From Pseudoalteromonas umbrosa (GTDB lineage: Bacteria > Pseudomonadota > Gammaproteobacteria > Enterobacterales > Alteromonadaceae), in the NCBI RefSeq assembly GCF_030125375.1, contig NZ_JASJUU010000007.1:125416-189415 (forward strand): a stretch of 64,000 nt of DNA, in the 5' to 3' direction. The notes under the pieces are model-generated. The model saw only the letters and a list, made by a program, of their open reading frames with translations. It ran no database searches and was not told the origin of the DNA. Position numbers and translations under genes: made by a program. Shown here one piece after another: positions 56,801 to 64,000 of the stretch (the first letter of the stretch is position 1; the number at the start of each line of letters is the position of its first letter).

Positions 56801-57015
56801 TCTTCTGATTTCGCCAGCTTAAACAAGTGATAAATATTGACCAATGCCAGTAATCCGTTGGTCAATACAACTGGCCATGCGCTTATCATCGTGCCATAAA
56901 TGGTAAAGCAAATACAGCCAGCTAGGTTAAACCAGCGCAATTTGGTTACGTTGGTCATCATAAGAGAAACAACTAAAAAGACAGAAGCTAGGTAGCCTAA
57001 ATATTCCCAAGTCAT
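56797..57015 (-). CDS. Small membrane protein, YgjV/CBU_0592-like
   Basis: A 72-residue protein made of three short hydrophobic helices (WEYLGYLASVFLVVSLMM, LRWFNLAGCICFTIYGTMI and VVLTNGLLALVNIYHLFKL). The pattern is like short relatives of YgjV or the CBU_0592 family; I am not certain of the name. ATG at 57015 with GAGGAGAG 4-7 nt upstream is chosen; a longer start at 57066 lacks support. Function unknown. Confidence 0.75.
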   Translation of the reverse strand: MTWEYLGYLASVFLVVSLMMTNVTKLRWFNLAGCICFTIYGTMISAWPVVLTNGLLALVNIYHLFKLAKSED

Positions 57016-57108
57016 TTGTTCTCTCCTCTTAGTTAGGTTAGCATTAACAGTTAAAACGATATTCAAGCATTTTTAAGGATAATTACAGGATTCAATGAAG
57101 CCTAAATT

Positions 57109-57120
57109 GCGCATATGCGC
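57109..57120. promoter_or_regulatory. 12-bp palindrome GCGCATATGCGC
   Basis: A perfect GC-capped palindrome in an AT-rich gap, about 95 bp from the small membrane gene and 210 bp from the Crp-family gene. It may be an operator or a small hairpin. Not assigned to any known consensus. Confidence 0.35.
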
Positions 57121-57302
57121 CTTAATTTTATACACACTTACTCAGTAAATCATTTGAATTATGAACAGTTTAGTTCACACTCATAGTGCAGAGTAATTAA
57201 TTCTCTTAGTTAAGGATAAGCGAGAATAAAGTCTTAAAAGAAGCCACATGTATAGCTTTGAATAATTCAGTTCATGCTATCTTTATACTAATTTAATAAA
57301 TA

Positions 57303-57314
57303 GGACAATTGTCC
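57303..57314. promoter_or_regulatory. 12-bp palindrome GGACAATTGTCC at the Crp-family gene start
   Basis: A perfect palindrome 13 bp before the ATG at 57328, positioned to block translation or transcription of the regulator gene. Autoregulation is plausible but not shown. Confidence 0.4.
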
Positions 57315-57327
57315 GAGAGCTAACCAG

Positions 57328-57984
57328 ATGTTCCAATATCACTTTTCAACCACTTTGGTTGAGCAATTACTCAGTTTTGCGGGTAATAGTTTTCAACACA
57401 GGAAAAAAGAAATCTTAATCCATCAAGATGAACCGCTTAGTAAATTGATCCTGGTCAGAAGTGGTACTGTTTCTTTTAGTTACGATGTAGGTAATGGAAG
57501 GCGATTATTACTTGGACAGCTTGATTGTAACAATACTTTGATTGGCGAAATAGAAGCGCTTAACAACCAACCATGCATCTATACTGTAACCTGTTTAAGT
57601 GATGTCCAGTACAACTTAATTGAGCTTAAACACTGGCGACAACTATTATTAGAGCAGCCAGAGCTAAGTTTATATACAGCTCAGACTATTGCTGCAAAAT
57701 TTACCGAGAACCAAAAAATAAATCTTGATAAGTTGCTACTACCCTTAAGTTACAATATCGCTAAAGATTGTTTGTTAAGAGCTGAAGATAAGCACTCAAC
57801 GTTACTTCGTGCATATTCAACTGTCAGTGCAGAAGCGGAAAGATTTGCCACAACTGAACGAGCTTACCGACGTGTCGTTAGTGAGCTTGTCCAAAAAGGT
57901 CTAATCGAAAGAACAAATGCAGGTTTGAAACCTGTTGATTTGAGCGCTTTAAACGATTTTGTGGACAGTTTCTCTCAACTCTAA
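57328..57984 (+). CDS. Crp/Fnr-family transcriptional regulator (YeiL-like)
   Basis: A 218-residue regulator with an N-terminal cyclic-nucleotide-binding-like beta barrel (about 20-115; KEILIHQDEPLSKLILVRSG, LIGEIEALNNQPCIYTV) and a C-terminal winged helix (about 150-200; STVSAEAERFATTERAYRRV). The residues that bind cAMP in Crp are not evident, and no FNR-type Cys cluster is seen. YeiL of E. coli is the nearest match I recall by length and layout. Target genes are unknown. Confidence 0.82.
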   Translation: MFQYHFSTTLVEQLLSFAGNSFQHRKKEILIHQDEPLSKLILVRSGTVSFSYDVGNGRRLLLGQLDCNNTLIGEIEALNNQPCIYTVTCLSDVQYNLIELKHWRQLLLEQPELSLYTAQTIAAKFTENQKINLDKLLLPLSYNIAKDCLLRAEDKHSTLLRAYSTVSAEAERFATTERAYRRVVSELVQKGLIERTNAGLKPVDLSALNDFVDSFSQL

Positions 57985-58090
57985 TTTAGTTATATTATTA
58001 TTTTATTAACATTGTGACGTTCAGATCCCAATTCTAGATCAGTGTGTTATTATTAAACGTGAATTTTTGGATAAAGTTAGGCCTGTTCAC

Positions 58091-58119
58091 TTGACGAACA
58101 TTTAATGTACGCTTATTCT
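58091..58119 (+). promoter_or_regulatory. Promoter of the large lipoprotein gene
   Basis: TTGACG (5 of 6 for -35) is followed after 17 bp by TATTCT (4 of 6 for -10). The leader to the ATG at 58220 would be about 95 nt. Confidence 0.5.
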
Positions 58120-58219
58120 CTAATTCACTAATTTGCATGCAGGGCAAGGCTGTCTTACATCTGCACTTAATTGGTTAAAACTCTCAGTTTACTTGTATTT
58201 AAAGGAAAAGGTAAAAATC

Positions 58220-60142
58220 ATGGGAAATAAAAATTTAAAGCTAACTAAACTTGCCCTCGCATTGGGTTTAACAGTTGGTTTAACAGGTTGTTTCAGCGAT
58301 AATGATAACGATGTTACAATCACTCCGCCAGATCCAGGTGGCGAGCAGACAGTTGTTGTTCCACCAACTGCAGTTGAGTTAGCTGACGGTGGTTTCGTTG
58401 TTACAGTTACTGATTCTCTAGGCGCTCCATTACCAGACGGCACGTCGGTTGAAGTTGTGTTTAACTCTTCAGTTGATGGCTTACAAACAGCTTCTGGTAC
58501 AGCTATTGCGGTAACAGATACAGCCAATGACCCTTATAACACGAACACCAATGGTTCGTTCTCATACACTGTGGATGGTATTGCAGCAGACACAACTAAA
58601 ACTTTTTCGTTTACAGTTCAATCAGCTGATTTCCTATCAAATACAGCTGAAGTTAGCATTGGCTCAGGTGAAACTCTAACTGAAGTCGTTCGTCTAACTG
58701 CTCGCAACTTCACAAGTACTGATATCCCAGTTGTCGCAGAAACGAAAGCACTAGCTGAGTTAAATGCTGATGTTGCTGTTGAATACAGCCCAACTGGTGG
58801 CCTTGACCTTGGTGATGCAACTGAAATCACACTTCCAGTGAATGTAGGTACAGAGCAGGCAGAAAAAGCCGTAGGTGGCGCGGAAGTAATACTTCCTAAC
58901 GGTACTGAGTTCGTCCAAGCAAATGGTGAACCTCTACAATCAGCACCATCACTAACAGTTGCATACTTCGCAAACGAAGCAACTGCAGTTGAAGGTGGAG
59001 CTGACAGTGCTGCGACTGACCAAACGTCTTCATTAGATGCATTCCCTGGTGGTTTAAACCTAGCAGTTGCAGATGGCGGTGAGTCAGTTGAAGGTAACTT
59101 CACTACCGGTGGTTTTGTTGCTATCGAACTAGTAAACGAACAAGGCGAGAAAGTAAAGTCTTTCGGTGAAGGCAAGTCAATAAAAGTGGCTATGAAGGTT
59201 GACAAAACTACACGTACGCCATGTCCTACTATCCAGCAAGACGGCGAAAGTGTTGCTGATGCAGCTAACAGAGGCTTCACAGAAGCTGGTGTATGTAAAG
59301 ATTCAGCACTAGTAAACGAGCCTACACTAGTTCAAGTTGGTCAAATTTTCCCAGTATGGAGCTACGAAGAGTCAAATGGTCAGTGGACATTTGAAAGCTT
59401 CGGTGTAGTTGCAGACGACGGCAATGCAGACAGCACAACTTACAACGTAGAAGTAGAAGTTGACCACTTATCATACTGGAACCTTGACTTCTTCGCACAG
59501 CGCGGTTGTAATGTTTCTTCATTCAACATTGTTGATAGCGATGGTGAACCTAGCTCACGCTTCACATCAGTTCAGCTATTAACAAATAGTTATAGATTTG
59601 ATGCGCAGCCTTGGAACCGTGCTGCACTGAACCGTGCTACATTCCGTAACCCACCTAGTTTCGATGTAGAAGTACGTGTACTTGAAAACAATGTAAACGT
59701 ACTTGATGGCGTTCAAGGTGATACAGGTCCTGCTGTTGACAACACAGCTTCTGTATACTCTGGTGCACTTTGTGGCTTAAATGGTCTAACACTACAACTT
59801 ACGCCAACAGAAAATGTTGAAGTTGTAACTAAGCCGGTATCTACATTTGCAGTATGTAGCAACAACGATGATGTTGACCAAGGTGCAGACCCAGTACTAA
59901 GCCCAACTACAGTTCAGTTATACCGCGGTGAAGTTTTAGCGAATAACTTACAAGACAGCTACTATGGTAGTGAGTTCAACATTGATGTTGAGTCAGGTGT
60001 AGAATATACATTCAGATTCTTCAATACCTTCACTAACACGTGGGAAACTCAAGTGGCGACTGGTAACACTGACGCACTATCACTTAACATGCTTACCCAG
60101 TGTGATACTCAAACAGTTACTGGTGTAACTGGTGGTAACTAA
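58220..60142 (+). CDS. Large acidic lipoprotein of unknown function
   Basis: A 640-residue lipoprotein. The signal ends at the lipobox LTGC (Cys near residue 24), after which a DNDNDVTITPPDPGGEQ linker leads into the mature protein. It is very acidic and rich in Val, Thr and Gly, suggesting beta domains: a carboxypeptidase-regulatory-like domain (about 40-140) and a later block ending FPVWSYEESNGQWTFESF and VDHLSYWNLDF. That pair resembles a motif in CILP/FAM171-related extracellular proteins. Cys residues near the end may form disulfides. ATG at 58220 with AAGGAAAAGG upstream is chosen. No function is known; strong signals suggest good expression. Confidence 0.75.
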   Translation: MGNKNLKLTKLALALGLTVGLTGCFSDNDNDVTITPPDPGGEQTVVVPPTAVELADGGFVVTVTDSLGAPLPDGTSVEVVFNSSVDGLQTASGTAIAVTDTANDPYNTNTNGSFSYTVDGIAADTTKTFSFTVQSADFLSNTAEVSIGSGETLTEVVRLTARNFTSTDIPVVAETKALAELNADVAVEYSPTGGLDLGDATEITLPVNVGTEQAEKAVGGAEVILPNGTEFVQANGEPLQSAPSLTVAYFANEATAVEGGADSAATDQTSSLDAFPGGLNLAVADGGESVEGNFTTGGFVAIELVNEQGEKVKSFGEGKSIKVAMKVDKTTRTPCPTIQQDGESVADAANRGFTEAGVCKDSALVNEPTLVQVGQIFPVWSYEESNGQWTFESFGVVADDGNADSTTYNVEVEVDHLSYWNLDFFAQRGCNVSSFNIVDSDGEPSSRFTSVQLLTNSYRFDAQPWNRAALNRATFRNPPSFDVEVRVLENNVNVLDGVQGDTGPAVDNTASVYSGALCGLNGLTLQLTPTENVEVVTKPVSTFAVCSNNDDVDQGADPVLSPTTVQLYRGEVLANNLQDSYYGSEFNIDVESGVEYTFRFFNTFTNTWETQVATGNTDALSLNMLTQCDTQTVTGVTGGN

Positions 60143-60165
60143 TTTTACTTAGTAAACTGAAACTT

Positions 60166-60189
60166 AAAGCCGCGATTTATCGCGGCTTT
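60166..60189 (+). terminator. Terminator after the large lipoprotein gene
   Basis: A 10-bp stem AAAGCCGCGA/TCGCGGCTTT with a TTTA loop runs straight into a T-run, a classical rho-independent terminator. Confidence 0.95.
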
Positions 60190-60565
60190 TTTACATTTAT
60201 TAATTCCTAAAATAACGTGATACTTAAAATTTGTTTTGGCAAGTGCAATGCTATCGATAGCTAATTGCGCTTAGAATGGTGGTCACTTACCTTTCAATGA
60301 GCCACTATAAACTATGGCCAAACGAGCCAAGGTTATCGATATACCAAACATTAATCCTAATCGTATTCATAGTTATTAATCTGCTCTGGTTTCATTTAGA
60401 AACATAGTCGCCCATATTACTCTCCGGGTGCATTTAAATGGGTTACGAAAAACAAATGTACGATCAAGCTTGAGATCCCCCCTTAACTCAAAGCAAACTG
60501 TCACCTGCTTAGTAAACTGAAATAGTTCGTAAGTAAAGCTTCTATCAATATAAAAGTGTAATTTT
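60190..60565. other. Non-coding stretch left of the IS remnant
   Basis: About 375 bp with no supported gene on either strand. It contains a second copy (60508-60522) of the 15-bp sequence CTTAGTAAACTGAAA that also occurs at 60148-60162. The stretch may be the relic of another insertion, but nothing is recognisable. Confidence 0.5.
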
Positions 60566-61610
60566 CGCTACTCAAAAAGTGAGCTAACAGAAACACAGGC
60601 TGTGCAGGATCAAAGATATTGAATCTAGCGTGCCTGTACCAAAAATACGTCGTAAACATTGCGTTGCTCAAAGTACACCTTACAAGTGGCTTCTAAATAT
60701 GGTGGGATAGAGGCCCTGACGCTTAGCATTTAAAAAGAGCAGGAAGATGAAAGTCGTAAGTTCAAAGACATGTTTGCGACTCTCAGTTTAAAACACTCTA
60801 TACTCGATGAAATACACCTCAAAAAAGCTGTAAAAGCAAGTATACGCAGCATGAGCAGAGCACGGTTTGAGGTAAACGTAGCATTTGCTTGTGACGTAGC
60901 GGGTTTAGGTCGAAGCGTTTATTACCATAAATGCAAGCGACCACCGGATGATGATGTGCTTTATGCTTTGTTAGCGCTTGTCGAGCGGCACCCTGGTGGG
61001 GCATATCAAGCTGCTTAAACGACTTAGGCATCAAGGGCAACGTATGGAATAAAAAGCGCGTTGAGCGAGCGTATAGCATGCTTAAACTTAACCTTAGACG
61101 AAATCATACCAACACGCACACTGGAGCCGTTAAGCGCACCTAACAAACACAATGACTCGAGGTCGATGGATTTTATAAACGACGGACACCGCTTTAGAAC
61201 ACTGAATTTGCTGGATAATTACAATCGCCAAGCATTAGCAATTGAGAACGATACAAGCCTGACCGCTGAACTAGTTATTAGAGTGTTGGAACGGGTTATT
61301 GCATGGCGCGGAAAACCAAAACAAATTCGAGTGAATAATGGTCCTGAATTTACATCGAGTGCTATGGAAAATTGGGCTACTGAAAAGTGCATAAAACTTG
61401 AGTTTATTAAACCAAGAAGCCCATATCAGAACGGTTTTGCTGAGCGATTTAATCGCAGCTATCGAGAAGAAGCATTGGATTTATATCTGCTTGAGTTACT
61501 TCAGCAGGTTTGTGACATTACAGATGAATGATTAAATATTTATAATTATGAACTGCCTCCGGTGTCCCTGACGATCAAACTTCAATGGGCTATCTGTTGT
61601 CAGCATAACT
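60566..61610 (+). pseudogene. Decayed IS3-family transposase (orfA and orfB remnants)
   Basis: Fragments in several frames rebuild an IS3-type transposase. From OrfA: TETQ near 60580, then after a frameshift IKDIESSVPVPKIRRKHC and QSTPYKW, and after another shift SKYGGIEAL and LKHSILDEIHLKKA. From OrfB: VAGLGRSVYYHK, then the integrase core SMDFINDGHRFRTLNLLDNY, IRVNNGPEF and NGFAERFNRSYREEALDLY. The second catalytic Asp of the DDE triad is Asn in IRVNNGPEF, and near 61528 a TGA replaces the conserved Trp after DITDE. At least two frameshifts and these changes make it inactive. Terminal inverted repeats were not found, so the ends are approximate. Confidence 0.85.
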
Positions 61611-61753
61611 CCATTAATAAAGCCCGACTCAAACTGGAACAGTTACACAACAAATTATACTCCTTGCTGATTTACAAGCCCCGGCAAACACGCTGTGTAT
61701 ACACAACGCATTAACCAAAGCCTATAGTTCAAGATATAATCATGGTCTTATGC

Positions 61754-63871
61754 CTATTTATACGTGATATAGGCATCTCGTAACCTAGGCAGGTTGCTAT
61801 TAATATAATCTACTGAGCTTCTGCCTCTATTAAGGAAGGTCTCATTTATACTAACTGGTAACCTAGGCTGATATGCTTGTTGATATACCAAGTTGTTATG
61901 ACTTTCACCAATTCGGGTACCTACTTGGTGACGCCAACTACTATTACCTTTAACCTGACCAAATTTAGTTACATTCATATTTTTACGTTTAGATAATGGA
62001 ATACTCACTGCAACCCCTGCAACTTGGGCATTAGTATCTTCGCCAAATAATGCTATATAGCTATCTCCGAACCAAAACCTAGTTTCTACTTTAAACCCAC
62101 TGTCTTTACGCCAAAATTTACCGCCTGTAATATGAATACTGACATCTCTTTCAGCCCAGTAATATTGATAGTCTATTGTATGAAAATCTCGATTTGAGTC
62201 GTAATCTTGATAATCAAAATAACCATAAGTATTTGTAAATTTATGACTTCCATTAGGACTTACCCATGCAGTCTCGTTAATGATACCAGTGTATTTATGA
62301 AACTCTCTGAAAAAGCCAACCTTAGTCTGGTTATAAAACCCCCAAGGAAGCTGATATGTCTGATAGAAAAACGCATTTCTTACACCATTATCTTCTGATA
62401 AATCGTCAAATATCTTTTTTTCTTTAAAATCATCACTTTCCGATACAAGTGTTTGAGCTGAAACATTGAATCCTGCACCTTTCCAAAGCGGAAGATTAAC
62501 ATCAGCTTTTATTGCCAGTGAATAATCTAAAACACCAAACTCTGTAGCATGTGTAGAGTTCACTTCTGGGCTCAGTGTTACTCTCGGCTTTAAGAATCGT
62601 TGATTAGAACTCTCCAATCCAACCCAAGTTATCCCTCTAGGCTGCTGCATGCCACCAACCTTAACATACACACCGGGGTCCACATTTTCTTTGATAAACT
62701 GTTCATAAAGAGCTACATCACCAGACAGTGAAACCATAGAAATACCATGGTTTTGTAACTCTAAAATAAACTTAGCAGATGTACCTGAAAAGACCTCAGC
62801 TACGCGACCAGCCGCCAGACCTAACGCGTCAATTTCGTTATTATTAAAGCTCGCATTTTCTAAAGAAACCATAATCAAAGGTTGCGCCGTAAAGCCTACT
62901 CTTACTGATTCAAAACCATCTTCAATTAAAATATCTCTTAGTGCACGAGCTAGTTTATTTAATTCAGTTCTATCCAGCGAAGAAACATGGCTAGCTTTAA
63001 TACTTGCAAGTTCTGTTTGGTTACTTTGGAGAACAGTCGTTTTTTTAAGAGGTTCTGGGCGGCTACTTTTATTAGAATTATTGGCATACACTGGTGCTGC
63101 TTTGACACCAGCAGAGACCGGTTGATACTTGGTATAGAGGGATGTTTTAAAGTTTACCCCCCAATAGGTATCATTTGCTGCAAAGTCACTGCTAGAGTAA
63201 AATCGGCTAGTGAGTGTAAGCTCACCGATGTCGTATAGCCACTCTTTTGGCACCACCACTCGAGCAGCTGCATTGACAGCTTCAGCATCATATTCTACTT
63301 GCAGTGCAAACCAATCTAACGGCATCCATTCAATCCCGCCAAAAGCACCATTGAGTAAACCAGTTTCATGATCGCTTTTTGCAATACCTGCGGAAAATCT
63401 AAAATCAGCCCACTCTTTAGAGGCAACCGCAAAATGCGTCTTATATCTGTTTGCAGCGCCGCCAATATCCTTACTCCCAACCGCGATAGTAAACCAATCC
63501 TTTGGAATAAAGGGGATTTGATACTTAAGATTGAATGATAAGTCTCTTATTTGCTTTTCTGCATATATAACCGGATCAAACATATTATCATGCATCGTAT
63601 GAGCCGCGATTAAGCCACTTACCTCTAAGCCATCAAAAACCCCTGCCGAAAAAATGATATTATGTCCATCAACATATTCATTTCCCGAGTAGTCAAGCAT
63701 ATTGTTATAGCCAATATCAACACTACCTGATTCAAGAGCTTCAGTATTAGTAGTATTTATTAAACCAGTAAATCCAGTAAAATTACGATAAGTTTTAAGT
63801 GGTTCATCGGCAAAACTAGGCGTTGCAATGGCGACTAAGCCAGGTGCAAGCAAAGGGAATAATTTAGACAT
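61754..63871 (-). CDS. YjbH-family exported envelope protein
   Basis: A 705-residue exported protein. Signal peptide about 1-23 (MSKLFPLLAPGLVAIATPSF, then ADE). The N-terminal third (TGFTGLINTTNTEALESGSV and EVSGLIAAHTM) and the long beta-rich body fit the YjbH family. In E. coli YjbH is encoded with yjbEFG and acts in exopolysaccharide export. None of those partners is in view, though the upstream side is cut by the window edge. ATG at 63871 with AGGA 5 nt upstream is chosen over 63928. It could form an outer-membrane barrel. Confidence in the family is fair; function is inferred. Confidence 0.8.
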   Translation of the reverse strand: MSKLFPLLAPGLVAIATPSFADEPLKTYRNFTGFTGLINTTNTEALESGSVDIGYNNMLDYSGNEYVDGHNIIFSAGVFDGLEVSGLIAAHTMHDNMFDPVIYAEKQIRDLSFNLKYQIPFIPKDWFTIAVGSKDIGGAANRYKTHFAVASKEWADFRFSAGIAKSDHETGLLNGAFGGIEWMPLDWFALQVEYDAEAVNAAARVVVPKEWLYDIGELTLTSRFYSSSDFAANDTYWGVNFKTSLYTKYQPVSAGVKAAPVYANNSNKSSRPEPLKKTTVLQSNQTELASIKASHVSSLDRTELNKLARALRDILIEDGFESVRVGFTAQPLIMVSLENASFNNNEIDALGLAAGRVAEVFSGTSAKFILELQNHGISMVSLSGDVALYEQFIKENVDPGVYVKVGGMQQPRGITWVGLESSNQRFLKPRVTLSPEVNSTHATEFGVLDYSLAIKADVNLPLWKGAGFNVSAQTLVSESDDFKEKKIFDDLSEDNGVRNAFFYQTYQLPWGFYNQTKVGFFREFHKYTGIINETAWVSPNGSHKFTNTYGYFDYQDYDSNRDFHTIDYQYYWAERDVSIHITGGKFWRKDSGFKVETRFWFGDSYIALFGEDTNAQVAGVAVSIPLSKRKNMNVTKFGQVKGNSSWRHQVGTRIGESHNNLVYQQAYQPRLPVSINETFLNRGRSSVDYINSNLPRLRDAYITYK

Positions 63872-64000
63872 AAATCCTAAGTCCAAGCGGTTGTTATTTG
63901 ATCCAAATGATGGAAAACAATATAACATTGAATTCGGCTAGCTGAAAGGTAGAGTTATATCCAAATGAACTTTGTTTATGGTGTAATTAACCCACAATAC

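Larger units (their letters stand above)
57016..57327. other. Divergent regulatory gap with two palindromes
   Basis: The gap between the small membrane gene and the Crp-family gene has no gene. It holds two perfect 12-bp palindromes listed separately, and GAAC-N6-GTTC near 57166. Otherwise it is AT-rich. Confidence 0.6.

Noticed and set aside
58189-59280. Long minus-strand frames opposite the large lipoprotein gene
   Set aside because: The sense gene has signal peptide, ribosome site, promoter and terminator; the antisense frames have none.
60190-60565. Possible left end of the IS3 copy or a second mobile element
   Set aside because: No terminal inverted repeat or target duplication could be matched by eye with the right side.

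Overview
The window reads as chromosomal DNA of a marine gammaproteobacterium of the order Alteromonadales, most likely Pseudoalteromonas or a close relative. This is inferred from the AT-leaning composition, the enlarged PstA and PstC permeases, the argCBFGH cluster divergent from argE, and several families I associate with this order (DUF2982, DUF3581, DUF2884). I recognise no tRNA, rRNA, CRISPR array, prophage or plasmid function. Almost everything is core chromosome. The exceptions are an AT-rich pocket of small peptide genes at 37.2-38.8 kb and a decayed insertion sequence at 60.5-61.6 kb.

Layout. 0-7.4 kb: phosphate uptake on the minus strand (Pit transporter and its DUF47 partner, then phoU, pstB, pstA and pstC behind a probable Pho box; no pstS is present). 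7.6-11.9 kb: gcvR, then ppk-ppx for polyphosphate turnover, preceded by a very good Pho box, so uptake and storage probably share PhoB control. 12-17.5 kb: an EAL/HDOD signalling protein, rlmJ, a ZapB-like coiled coil, zapA, a metallo-beta-lactamase-fold protein without its metal motif, and an MltD-like transglycosylase. 17.5-19.6 kb: slyD, then an overlapping dehydrogenase/amidohydrolase pair that looks like a small sugar-lactone pathway. 19.6-23.8 kb: envelope proteins of unknown role, including two DUF1566 proteins with overlapping genes. 24-28.7 kb: a two-gene RND efflux system coupled to msrA. 28.8-31.4 kb: btuB under a cobalamin riboswitch, then yajQ. 31.6-37.2 kb: a VanZ-like protein, a PanE-like reductase, thiI, a TetR regulator, coaD and a Wzi-like protein.

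37.2-38.8 kb is the most unusual part. Two short genes encode related peptides sharing a block of the form LKAVS-(GG or AA)-RGSG-x-YP. The first is translationally coupled to a five-helix membrane protein, and a 14-bp perfect palindrome lies upstream. They look like double-glycine-leader peptide precursors. No modifying enzyme or exporter is visible nearby.

38.8-45.5 kb: the arginine pathway, argCBFGH divergent from argE, with paired ARG boxes between them. 45.5-57 kb: mostly housekeeping and redox genes (DUF3581 protein, cytochrome b561, YqhD-like dehydrogenase with a divergent LysR regulator, a peroxidase/OhrR pair with a palindromic operator, gltX, a glutaredoxin-like protein, proB with a diguanylate cyclase, a YtcJ-like amidohydrolase and two small membrane proteins). 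57.3-60.1 kb: a Crp-family regulator and a large lipoprotein with its own promoter and terminator. 60.5-61.6 kb: an inactivated IS3-family copy. 61.7-63.9 kb: a YjbH-family envelope protein.

Start codons were moved inward in many genes because a clear ribosome binding site or the family's usual N-terminus supports the inner start. All motif, promoter and hairpin calls are by eye.
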